A DNA stretch of 42,378 nucleotides from an uncultured Granulosicoccus sp. GTDB lineage: Bacteria; Pseudomonadota; Gammaproteobacteria; Granulosicoccales; Granulosicoccaceae. Location: NCBI GenBank assembly GCA_937924505.1, contig CALDSR010000046.1:1-42378 (forward strand). Direction: 5' to 3'. This document shows positions 7,830 to 15,035 of the stretch, piece after piece; positions within the stretch are counted from its first letter, which is position 1; the number at the start of each line of letters is the position of its first letter. The translations under genes were made by a program, and so were the position numbers. The notes beneath the pieces are model-generated. The model did no database searches. It saw nothing but the letters and a program-made list of their open reading frames with translations, and was not told where the DNA came from.

Positions 7830-9326
7830 ATGAGTATCACCCGAGGCCTGGAACTGCCGCACACATTGCAGCACCGTCCACAAGCCGCGCAACGCAAGAC
7901 ACGCTTGTTTTCATTGACGAGAATATATCGAAAGCCCCTTTTTTGGTTACTTTTACTTCCTTTTCTTGCTGTAACGAAATCCTGGGCCGATTCATTGCCC
8001 AATTTCAGTGCCTTGGTCGAGGAAGAAGGTGACGCAGTAGTCAAGATCTCGGTGACGTCAGAAGCACAGGTTCCTGTCGGTAGCGGCGGTCCAGGATTCA
8101 ATCCTGAGCAGCTGCCGGAACAATTTCGTCGTTTCTTCGAACAGTTGCCGCAAATTCCCGACCAACAACCACGTCGCGGACAGGGTTTTGGTAGCGGGTT
8201 CATCATTTCCAATGATGGCTATGTGGTCACTAATGCGCATGTTGTCAACGGTGCGACAGAAATTACGGTTGGACTTCACGATCGTCGAGAGTTTAGTGCG
8301 ACGTTAGTCGGAAGTGATGCCGCCAGCGATATCGCTTTGCTTAAACTCGATGCGACAAACTTGCCTGTTGTAAAAGTTGGTGATTCAGACGAATTGACAG
8401 TGGGTGAGTGGGTACTGGCTATTGGTTCGCCGTTTGGCTTCGAGCATACGGCGACACAAGGTATTGTTTCAGCGCTCGCGCGAAGCCTGCCTGACGATAC
8501 TTATGTTCCGTTTATCCAGACAGACGTCGCGGTTAATCCGGGTAACTCCGGTGGACCACTGTTCAATACGGATGGTCAAGTCGTTGGTGTGAACTCACAG
8601 ATATATTCGCGCTCGGGTGGCTATCAAGGCCTCTCTTTTGCGATACCAATAAACGTTGCCATGTCGATAGCGGAGCAGTTGAAAACCAAGGGCTTCGCGA
8701 CGCGTGGTTGGTTAGGCGTTACGATTCAAGACATTGATCAGGCGCTGGCCGAGTCATTTGGTCTTGACAAGCCGGAAGGCGCATTGGTTGCACAAGTCAG
8801 TAACGACAGCCCTGCTGACAAAGGCGGAGTAAAGAGTGGCGATATCATTCTTGAGTTCAACAGAAAAGGTGTGCCATTTTCCAGCGCACTACCACCGTTG
8901 GTCGGATCAGTACCGCCCGGTGAAAAGGTTGACCTTGAAGTGCTGCGTGACGGTAAGCGCACTATGCTTGAAGTGACCATTGAGCCACTTGAAGGTGATC
9001 GTCAGGTCAGTTCTATCGAACCTGCATCTGATCCAGTCGATGAGACGCGCATGGGTATCGTGGTAGGTGAAATACCCGAGGAAATGCGTATAGAGCTGGG
9101 TATTGCAAAAGGTGTGATTGTCTCTGACATCGATCCCGACGGGGCCGCGGCTCTGGCTGGCATCCGCAAAGGCGATGTCATTGAATCGATTAATCGCAAG
9201 CCGGTCGAGTCGGTGGAATCTTTAGCAAAGATCATCAAGGATGCACCCGCTGGAGATCCGATCCCGATCTTGATACGTCGAGACAAGGCACCGATGTTTC
9301 TGGCTTTGAATATACCGGAAGACTAG
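7830..9326 (+). CDS. Do-family (DegP/DegQ/MucD-like) periplasmic serine endoprotease
   Basis: Envelope quality-control protease/chaperone of 498 residues. The trypsin-like domain carries the full triad: His137 (VTNAHVV), Asp167 (SDIALLK) and Ser240 (GNSGGPLF). Two PDZ domains follow, about residues 290-390 (RGWLGVTIQDI) and 410-495 (GVIVSDIDPDGAAALAGIRKGDVI). A signal segment (LFWLLLLPFLAVTKSWA, about 37-53) is preceded by an unusually long, basic n-region of about 36 residues. The start at 7830 has GGAG about 10 bases upstream; no closer Met precedes the hydrophobic core, so the long leader appears real. Its divergence from an OmpR-type regulator and kinase resembles envelope-stress layouts in which a two-component system controls a Do protease. 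Confidence 0.94.
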   Translation: MSITRGLELPHTLQHRPQAAQRKTRLFSLTRIYRKPLFWLLLLPFLAVTKSWADSLPNFSALVEEEGDAVVKISVTSEAQVPVGSGGPGFNPEQLPEQFRRFFEQLPQIPDQQPRRGQGFGSGFIISNDGYVVTNAHVVNGATEITVGLHDRREFSATLVGSDAASDIALLKLDATNLPVVKVGDSDELTVGEWVLAIGSPFGFEHTATQGIVSALARSLPDDTYVPFIQTDVAVNPGNSGGPLFNTDGQVVGVNSQIYSRSGGYQGLSFAIPINVAMSIAEQLKTKGFATRGWLGVTIQDIDQALAESFGLDKPEGALVAQVSNDSPADKGGVKSGDIILEFNRKGVPFSSALPPLVGSVPPGEKVDLEVLRDGKRTMLEVTIEPLEGDRQVSSIEPASDPVDETRMGIVVGEIPEEMRIELGIAKGVIVSDIDPDGAAALAGIRKGDVIESINRKPVESVESLAKIIKDAPAGDPIPILIRRDKAPMFLALNIPED

Positions 9327-9347
9327 ACTCGAGCGATCATTCTTTTA

Positions 9348-9377
9348 AATACCGTTCAAGTAAATATCGTTCAAGCA
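9348..9377. repeat. 15-bp imperfect tandem repeat
   Basis: AATACCGTTCAAGTA (9348-9362) is followed directly by AATATCGTTCAAGCA (9363-9377), 13 of 15 matching, 20 bp after the protease stop codon. The function is unknown. Confidence 0.55.
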
Positions 9378-9503
9378 ACGATCACGGTTACTGTCAATTG
9401 CTTCGGGCAGCGCGTAAACGCTGGCCGGAGCGATTGATTTTTCTCAAGCGATATTCCCATCGGTGTTGTCAATGAGATATTGGCAAGAGTAATTTTCAAA
9501 GAG

Positions 9504-10256
9504 TCAGTGTTTTTCGTGTGACTCAGCCGTGTCATTTTTATCTGCTTGCTCAGTGACCATGACTTCCTCCAGCGACAAGCCGGTCAGTTTGCTGACGGTT
9601 CGCCAGATAAACCAGAATATTGCGAGCATCATGATCATGGATGGCGCGACAATCACGGGATAGCTCAACAGGTTCATTCTCCCCAACTCTTCATTAAAAG
9701 CCGAAGACCCGCTTGCACTTGTGACAATTGTCTTGGCTAAACTGTAATTCATCACGGCACTGAAAAAGAAGGTGCCAGCGAGAAAATAGTTAGCTTGATT
9801 CAGACGAGTTTCAAATAGTTTGCTGTTGTTTTTTTCATCCAGTTTTTTCTGGATAAGCGCTGTATTCATCAATTCTGGATTGAACAAAAATTTTCTGACC
9901 AACGGGAAACCAAGTTTGTTAGCTACGATCACCCCTATGCCAAAACATAACGGAATAGCCGCTTCCTTGACTGCAAGCCATTGCGCATCGATTTTCAATA
10001 AACCGATGCCGCCAGTTAACAGCACACTGACAACGCCCAGCACGGCCATCACATTGCGATTTCCATTGGCGAAGAGGTCATAGAGGCCGTAGCCAATCGG
10101 AAAGGCCAACGCGACAATCAGTGCGGTAGTCGGGCCCAATCGGTCCTCGCCACTCATCTTCATCAGAATGATGGAAGGGATGAGAATGCTGATCAGAATA
10201 TCAACAAGGGGGCTTGATTTTTTCTTGGCGGGTGCCTGATTCACGGTGATGTGCAC
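9504..10256 (-). CDS. VC0807-family integral membrane protein
   Basis: A polytopic membrane protein of 250 residues with about six hydrophobic segments: ILISILIPSIILM, ALIVALAFPIGYGLYDLF, VMAVLGVVSVLLTGGIGLL, AAIPLCFGIGVIVA, FLAGTFFFSAVMNYSLA and VAPSMIMMLAIFWFIW. It resembles the VC0807 group (sometimes labelled MFS-like), for which I know no established function. The N-terminus is short and polar (APAKKKSSP) and the C-terminal tail is acidic. It is convergent with the protease gene and divergent from the VOC-cupin gene, with only 35 bp between the two starts, so the start of one of them could be further in. The family call is moderate; the membrane topology is certain. Confidence 0.7.
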   Translation of the reverse strand: MHITVNQAPAKKKSSPLVDILISILIPSIILMKMSGEDRLGPTTALIVALAFPIGYGLYDLFANGNRNVMAVLGVVSVLLTGGIGLLKIDAQWLAVKEAAIPLCFGIGVIVANKLGFPLVRKFLFNPELMNTALIQKKLDEKNNSKLFETRLNQANYFLAGTFFFSAVMNYSLAKTIVTSASGSSAFNEELGRMNLLSYPVIVAPSMIMMLAIFWFIWRTVSKLTGLSLEEVMVTEQADKNDTAESHEKH

Positions 10257-10291
10257 AAATAGCTCGATGACAGGCAGAGTATACTCCGGCT

Positions 10292-11395
10292 ATGAGCCGT
10301 TATACGCCGGATTCAATCAAAGCTGTCGCCGCGATGTGCGTACTCCAATGCGCAGACCTTCACGCGGAGCTCGCCTTCTTCACCGATACACTCGGCTTCA
10401 AGCTTGACCTTATCCATCCGGCCGATGATCCGAGAGTTGCCGAGCTCAACGGTTACGGTTTGTCAGTAAGACTTGTGCGAGACGAGAATCCGTCCAATAC
10501 CGTACTTGTCATCAAGTCATCTGCGCAGGATCCAACAGCCAGGCCCGGGCAATCGCCGGGTGGAACCAAGCTGCGTTGGGAACCCGATTCGACACCGCTT
10601 GAGCTCCCGCCGACGCAACATCAATTTGAAGTGCGTACGTTAAAAGACAGCGCGCCATGGGTTATCGGGCGCGCTGGAATGCACTACCGAGATCTCATTC
10701 CAAGCAGACTTGGGGGTAGCATTATCGCCTCACATATTCGTATTCCCGATGGCGGCCCAGTGCCCGATATGGTGCATTTCCACACGGTTGGTTTTCAGTT
10801 GATCTACTGTGTTGCCGGATGGGTCAAGCTCGTCTATGAAGATCAAGGCGATGAATTCTATCTACGCGCTGGCGATTGCGTTACGCAGCCACCCGAAATA
10901 CGTCATCGAGTGTTGGAAGCTTCAGACGGTCTGGAAGTTATAGAAATAGGTGTTCCAGCGGAACACATAACAACTATCGATCACAATATGACACTGCCGA
11001 ATTCAACCGTTAATCGTGATCGATTGTTCGACGGGCAGCGATTCTGTCATCACCGTCTGCATGATGCGATGTACATAGACCATCGCTTGCCCGGATTTGC
11101 AGCCCGTGAAACTGGTGTGCTGGCTGCAACCGATGGTAAGGCATGCGTATATGTCGTGAGTCCAGATGCGGAATCAACATCAACAAATACAAAAATACGT
11201 TCCAGTCATGATGCCGACATACTTTTCACATACGTGCTGGAAGGTTCGCTTGCCGTTGAAGGGCAAAAACTGGTAACAGGCGATGCATTTACCTTACCGC
11301 CTGATAATGTGTATCGCTACACCGCTATCAGCAGCGATCTCAGTATTCTCGAAGTATCGTTACCTGGTGCTTTCGAAACTAAAATTCATACCTGA
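10292..11395 (+). CDS. VOC (glyoxalase-like) - bicupin fusion protein
   Basis: A 367-residue cytoplasmic protein with three parts. Residues about 14-78 look like half of a vicinal-oxygen-chelate domain (LQCADLHAELAFFTDTLGFKLDLIHPADDPRVAELNGYGL). Residues about 140-222 form a cupin with a clear metal-ligand set: HFH (162-164) and His205 within DCVTQPPEIRHRVLE, preceded by the glycine motif. Residues about 270-362 form a second, weaker cupin (TYVLEGSLAVEGQKLVTGDAFTLPPD) lacking an obvious HxH. No signal peptide is seen. The first cupin probably binds metal and the second may be structural. Substrate and pathway are unknown. The start at 10292 lacks a strong Shine-Dalgarno; Met15 is an alternative. 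Confidence 0.75.
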   Translation: MSRYTPDSIKAVAAMCVLQCADLHAELAFFTDTLGFKLDLIHPADDPRVAELNGYGLSVRLVRDENPSNTVLVIKSSAQDPTARPGQSPGGTKLRWEPDSTPLELPPTQHQFEVRTLKDSAPWVIGRAGMHYRDLIPSRLGGSIIASHIRIPDGGPVPDMVHFHTVGFQLIYCVAGWVKLVYEDQGDEFYLRAGDCVTQPPEIRHRVLEASDGLEVIEIGVPAEHITTIDHNMTLPNSTVNRDRLFDGQRFCHHRLHDAMYIDHRLPGFAARETGVLAATDGKACVYVVSPDAESTSTNTKIRSSHDADILFTYVLEGSLAVEGQKLVTGDAFTLPPDNVYRYTAISSDLSILEVSLPGAFETKIHT

Positions 11396-11442
11396 CCAGC
11401 ACGCTAGTTCGTCTGTCGTCGGTAAATTGTCAAGACTTGAAC

Positions 11443-11473
11443 GAAAAAAGGCCACCTCTGTTAAGAGGTAGCC
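11443..11473 (-). terminator. Rho-independent terminator (leftward)
   Basis: On the minus strand GGCTACCTCT-TAAC-AGAGGTGGCC forms a 9-pair stem with one internal mismatch and a 4-base loop, followed at once by TTTTTT. On the plus strand no T-run follows the hairpin, so it terminates leftward transcripts and not the VOC-cupin gene. The only leftward candidate upstream is the 16-codon ORF at 11536-11586. Confidence 0.85.
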
Positions 11474-11511
11474 CCGTGCTTTGGCCGACTTGGATCAGCC
11501 TTAAATTGAGA

Positions 11512-11547
11512 ACTACACAATCGGGAGCGTCGTCTCTACTGTGTAGT
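11512..11547 (-). ncRNA. Hairpin overlapping the stop codon of the mini-ORF
   Basis: Exact 8-bp inverted arms ACTACACA (11512-11519) and TGTGTAGT (11540-11547) with a 20-base loop that could fold further (GAG/CTC). On the minus-strand transcript the 5' arm contains the last sense codons of the small ORF and the stop codon lies in the loop, so ribosomes finishing the peptide would disrupt it. This is the second structure of the short leftward unit and suggests a translated leader or dual-function small RNA. Confidence 0.5.
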
Positions 11548-11586
11548 ACCCAGAGCTGACCTGCCAGAAATCAAAACACTAGACAT
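11536..11586 (-). CDS. 16-residue small protein or leader peptide with near-perfect RBS
   Basis: An ATG-to-TAG frame encoding MSSVLISGRSALGTTQ. It is supported by its signals, not by homology: the bases just upstream (11589-11601) match the anti-Shine-Dalgarno tail of 16S rRNA over about 12 positions, with seven bases between GGAGG and the ATG. About 60 bases downstream lies a strong terminator. The predicted transcript is about 170-200 nt and nothing else lies in it. Reading through the TAG would extend the product by about 24 residues rich in Arg and Ser to a TAA within the terminator stem. I do not recognise the peptide; it lacks the Glu/Tyr pattern of PqqA and any obvious run of regulatory codons. 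Confidence 0.5.
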   Translation of the reverse strand: MSSVLISGRSALGTTQ

Positions 11587-11588
11587 TT

Positions 11589-11601
11589 GATCACCTCCTT
11601 T
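11589..11601 (-). promoter_or_regulatory. Near-perfect Shine-Dalgarno sequence
   Basis: Minus-strand AAAGGAGGTGATC pairs with nearly the whole 3' tail of 16S rRNA. Such extended complementarity is rare in ordinary genes and sets the start codon at 11586. Confidence 0.8.
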
Positions 11602-11621
11602 GCGTTGCGGTTGGAACAATG

Positions 11622-11651
11622 AGGTTAGCACAGTTTTTCACAACTGGTCCA
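11622..11651 (-). promoter_or_regulatory. Weak promoter candidate for the mini-ORF unit
   Basis: On the minus strand TGGACC (11646-11651) and TAACCT (11622-11627) are separated by 18 bp. The match to sigma-70 consensus is weak (4/6 and 3/6). An imperfect inverted repeat CAGTT/AACTG lies in the spacer and might be an operator. Confidence 0.25.
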
Positions 11652-12155
11652 CTTGACTGTTGTTGAGGCGTCGCTTGAAAGTCCATGTCGTAAAGGGTGG
11701 ATTTTATTTTGTTGTCGGGCTGGCTTTAGCACAAGAGTCGACTCCGCTGGCAGATCATCGCTGCTGCCGACAAGGGTTTCAATCGCGTGTGTTCAAACGT
11801 ATTGAGCTCATTCCATTGCAGCTTCCCAAAAAAGCGTATGTGAGGCGAGCCAGGTCTGGGTTTTTGCATGCGCTTATTCCATTAGAAAGATCATCTTGCG
11901 AGCCACAGAATTGCGCGTGCCCCCATGTTTGATCGCGATTCGCGGTTGAGCGACGCTACTGGCTGTATCCACTTCAATCAGGCGATTGAGGCGACGACGT
12001 CTATTGCCGTTAAGCGGGGGAGGGATATGGTCACGGAAATGCCCCTTTAGCAGGCCTTGCAACGGTATCGCGGGATGTTCTCAGCGTCCTCAGCGTGACG
12101 GAAACGGCCATATCGAATTTGATGCCAGGGGCGGTGCAGCGGGGGCAGTTCGGGT
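11652..12155 (-). pseudogene. Possible decayed transposase-like remnant in a gene-poor stretch
   Basis: No intact gene is seen here. On the minus strand broken frames suggest a former coding region: CPRC (codons at 12136-12147), then in a shifted frame RYRCKAC (CKAC at 12050-12061), then in a third frame KGHFRDHIPPPLNGNRRRRLNRLIEV down to about 11970. A CxxC-about 25 residues-CxxC pair ending YRCKAC resembles the zinc ribbon that opens IS1/IS1595-type transposases. Two frameshifts are needed, and nothing like a DDE domain follows. A 24-base piece (11972-11995) recurs near the right end of the window. I treat this as a weak call; chance resemblance is possible. Confidence 0.3.
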
Positions 12156-12184
12156 TCAATCCGGGTTCAATCCGGGCTCAATCT
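12152..12184. repeat. Three 11-bp tandem repeats
   Basis: GGGTTCAATCC is repeated twice exactly (12152-12162, 12163-12173) and once imperfectly (GGGCTCAATCT, 12174-12184). It recalls a tRNA T-arm sequence but the loop is one base short and no acceptor or anticodon arm is nearby. Confidence 0.7.
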
Positions 12185-12585
12185 GTTGAATCTCCTTCTT
12201 CGAAAGATGAAGAAAGCCATACGAAAATTGTTTTACCAACACCGAAATAGGCCAATTAGGTGGAGGAGATCACGTTTTTGTGCATCGCCTGTGACCCACA
12301 CCCAATTTTCCCCCCGCGTGGCGTAGCGATTGCTTCATCTGTCCTAATTTCTTCGTTCTCAGCCGCAGGGCTGGTTGATATGGCGATTTGGAGCCTCGAT
12401 GTTGATGTACGCAGCTTTTACCACTCTTTTTTATACCCCGTTTGCTGATGCTCCCACGAGTTTGTCTGGCAAGCCAGGCGATTTGGCGCTGCGGCTGTGT
12501 GGGCGTGTTTAGCATGAACGTCAAGCTAGTCAATTATTTGCTCAGAAAGTTACGATTTCATTGATCGGCGCAGGTAATCCACGTT
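12185..12585. other. Upstream region of pelD, no gene seen
   Basis: About 400 bp with no frame that resembles a protein and no strong hairpin. It should carry the pelD promoter, but I cannot point to a convincing -35/-10 pair or a regulator site. Confidence 0.5.
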
Positions 12586-14007
12586 GTGAAAAAATTGCGT
12601 ATTAATGAAGGTCGCTCGCCGAGCGTGATCAGTAACCTTCTTCAGGAACTGCGCTTCGGCCGTGGCAGCAAGACTCGGCATGTGGAGTTTGTTCTTTTCG
12701 CTGCGCTCTTGCCCTTGATCGGCCATCTGATATTCTCAGAGGATCCACTTGGCATCCACTCTGGCTTTCCCTGGGTTATTGCAGGTCCCGTGCTGTTCGC
12801 TGCACGTTATGGAAGTATTTGGGGGTTTTTATGCGGCGTTCTTGCTTCTGCCGTATTTGTCGTAATGCCAACTAATGCATACGCTAACGAATTGGCTTCG
12901 CTAATGTCGTTGTGTATTGGCATGGTGGTCATGAGCGTTATAGTTGGTGACGCATCTTTACAATGGCGTCGCAAGTCGATCCAGAGCAGTGCCGAGAATC
13001 AGTATTTAAGGCATCGCTTGAAGCAGTTTTCCACCGACTATCACATACTCAAGGTGTCGCATGGTCAACTCGAAGAATACCTGGCAGGTCAACGCCTGAG
13101 TTTACGTGAAGCCTTGCAGCAATTGAAGCCGGTTCTGGCTGGCAATGAAGAGGGTATGGGCGCGGGTAAAGAGCTCATGGCGATCTTTGCCCAATTCTGT
13201 TCTGTACAAGTTGCTGGCTTGTATATAATGAAAGATGAAAAGCGTGTTGATCCGAAGCCCATCGCGATTCATGGCGATATGGATGAGCTGCAGAGCGTCG
13301 ATCCCATGGTGCGCATCGCTATCGAGACGCATGAGCTAGTCAGCGTAAAGCTTGATTCCTTGGCAAAAGATGATATCCAACCGAGTTCATTAGCGGTTGT
13401 GCCGATTGTTGATTTTAATGATCATCTTCATGGTTTGCTCGTCATCCAGGACATGCATTTCATGGCTTTTCAGCAGGAAAATTTGAATATTCTCTCATTG
13501 CTGGGTGGCTATGTCGGAAACCTTCTTACTCGTTTAAAAGGACAGAGTCATTCCAAGACGGCATGGTTTCTGTCCGAGCTTGATGCCGCGCTGCGATTCT
13601 CGACGCAGCATGGAGTTCAGTCCTCTTTGTTGTGCTTGCAGCTTGATGATAGCGAAGCATCTGTTTCAGTCGCTCGGTTCCTGAGTCAGAACATCCGTGG
13701 TCTTGACAGCTCATGGTTGCCGATTACGCGCAGCGATAATAGTGCAGTGGCGATTCTGCTGCCACTTCTCAGTGATGAGCAGTGTGATTCATACGTTCAA
13801 CGTGTTTCCGAACTCGTCGAGAAAACGTACGGGTTTCCGCTGACTGAAATCCTCGTGGAATCTGGTGCCATGCACTTGCAACCAGGTGATACGCGCAAGT
13901 CGTGCATGGAATTCATCAAGGAATACACTGATCTGGATATGGCGGCCTTAGAGTTGCAGGAAGCGGCTGCATCCCCTTCTGACGAGTCCTATGAACGCGC
14001 AGCGTAA
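12586..14007 (+). CDS. pelD: Pel exopolysaccharide c-di-GMP receptor PelD
   Basis: Inner-membrane receptor that activates Pel polymerisation when cyclic di-GMP binds. The 473-residue protein has four membrane segments (about 35-122), a helical segment (140-180, including a PelD-like QYLRHRLKQFSTDYHILKVSHGQLE), a GAF domain (about 185-318) and a degenerate GGDEF domain without the catalytic motif. The inhibitory-site RxxD motif that binds c-di-GMP is present as RGLD (371-374). The start is a GTG; AGGT lies about 10 bases upstream. Its end overlaps pelE by 17 bp. Length and domain order match Pseudomonas PelD. No pelA, pelB or pelC is found upstream. Confidence 0.92.
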   Translation: MKKLRINEGRSPSVISNLLQELRFGRGSKTRHVEFVLFAALLPLIGHLIFSEDPLGIHSGFPWVIAGPVLFAARYGSIWGFLCGVLASAVFVVMPTNAYANELASLMSLCIGMVVMSVIVGDASLQWRRKSIQSSAENQYLRHRLKQFSTDYHILKVSHGQLEEYLAGQRLSLREALQQLKPVLAGNEEGMGAGKELMAIFAQFCSVQVAGLYIMKDEKRVDPKPIAIHGDMDELQSVDPMVRIAIETHELVSVKLDSLAKDDIQPSSLAVVPIVDFNDHLHGLLVIQDMHFMAFQQENLNILSLLGGYVGNLLTRLKGQSHSKTAWFLSELDAALRFSTQHGVQSSLLCLQLDDSEASVSVARFLSQNIRGLDSSWLPITRSDNSAVAILLPLLSDEQCDSYVQRVSELVEKTYGFPLTEILVESGAMHLQPGDTRKSCMEFIKEYTDLDMAALELQEAAASPSDESYERAA

Positions 14008-15007
14008 TGTCAGAGCGCTGGCCTGCGTTCTAGTTGCAGCAATCTTTGAGTTATCTATAGTCTGCGGTACGCTCATGGGTGCTGATTTGTTTCAGTCGCC
14101 GTGGCGTTTCCTGGCAGCGCACTTTTTTGCGTCTATGCTGGGTGCCTCTGGAATTGCGGTGATGGCATCTTCACTGAGTGGAGCGCTTTCTGGTTCATTC
14201 TTCGTGCTTGGTTTTTTAATATCTCTAACCGTTCCATTGGTCGGGCTTGTCGGTATATGCGCAGCATTGATTCTCGGAATTCACTTTGCTGATGAGCGTC
14301 ATCGGCAGCCAGTGTACTGGCAGGTGACGCGTAACCCGCAATTGCCATTCACATCGCCAATTGGACGTGTTGTGAACAAAACGGATCGGCGTGGATTTGC
14401 CGAGCATCTTCTACATTCTGACGACGAGGACGATTTGCATCAAAAGGTGCTTTCAGCCGGAAACATGCGAGCATCGCTGGCGGTTGCAACATTGAAACGG
14501 GCCCTGCGTCATCACGACGGACGAATTCGCCAGACCGCCGCTGAAACGTTGAATCAGAAAACCAAATCGCTTAATCGTGAAATTCGACGTTTGAATAAAG
14601 ATATCAAGACTACCCAAGGTGCTGATCGCTCTAACATCTGGCTACAAATTGCCGGTAACTACTGGGAGCTCTTGACGCTTGAAATGGACGATCCCGCTGC
14701 TCGGAAACAAATACTTTCAAAGGTGGCTGCGGCATCGGCTATGGCAATCAAGGCACTTCCAACGAATCGCAACGCCTACTTTACTCTAGGTAGAGCGCTG
14801 CTCTCCCAAGGTGATGCACAACGCGCAGTGCTCGCATTCCAGAAAGCCAAAACTTTAGGTATGCCAGCGGAAAAAATAACACCTTATCTGGCGGAGTCGG
14901 CGTTTGTCAGTCGAGATTTTAAAAGTGTATCCGTTTTGCTGAAATCGATTGACAAGGCATTTCTTCGTTATCCACCTCTGAAGAATGTCGCGGAGTACTG
15001 GGTATGA
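13991..15007 (+). CDS. pelE: Pel inner-membrane TPR protein PelE
   Basis: Inner-membrane scaffold of the Pel synthase complex. The N-terminal 95 residues form membrane segments (ACVLVAAIFELSIVC, FFVLGFLISLTVPLVGLVGICAALILGIHF), and the cytoplasmic part ends in TPR-type helices (ALPTNRNAYFTLGRALLSQGDAQRAVLAFQKAKTLG, about 252-287). At 338 residues it is similar to known PelE. The start overlaps the pelD stop region by 17 bp, which implies translational coupling. PelE is known to link PelD with PelF and PelG; here pelG follows directly with no pelF. The call rests on topology, TPR content and position, so it is slightly less certain than its neighbours. Confidence 0.85.
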   Translation: MNAQRNVRALACVLVAAIFELSIVCGTLMGADLFQSPWRFLAAHFFASMLGASGIAVMASSLSGALSGSFFVLGFLISLTVPLVGLVGICAALILGIHFADERHRQPVYWQVTRNPQLPFTSPIGRVVNKTDRRGFAEHLLHSDDEDDLHQKVLSAGNMRASLAVATLKRALRHHDGRIRQTAAETLNQKTKSLNREIRRLNKDIKTTQGADRSNIWLQIAGNYWELLTLEMDDPAARKQILSKVAAASAMAIKALPTNRNAYFTLGRALLSQGDAQRAVLAFQKAKTLGMPAEKITPYLAESAFVSRDFKSVSVLLKSIDKAFLRYPPLKNVAEYWV

Positions 15008-15035
15008 GTCTGTCACGGTTAAAGGCGATCTGATC

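Noticed and set aside
11536..11586. PqqA-type redox cofactor precursor
   Set aside because: The peptide lacks the conserved Glu and Tyr, and no pqq genes are nearby.
12148..12184. tRNA-like T-arm (GGTTCAATCC)
   Set aside because: The loop is one base short, the motif is tandemly repeated, and no acceptor, D or anticodon arm can be paired around it.
11660..12448. Open frames of 60-90 codons in the gene-poor stretch
   Set aside because: No family resemblance, poor start signals and odd composition; treated as non-coding or decayed DNA.
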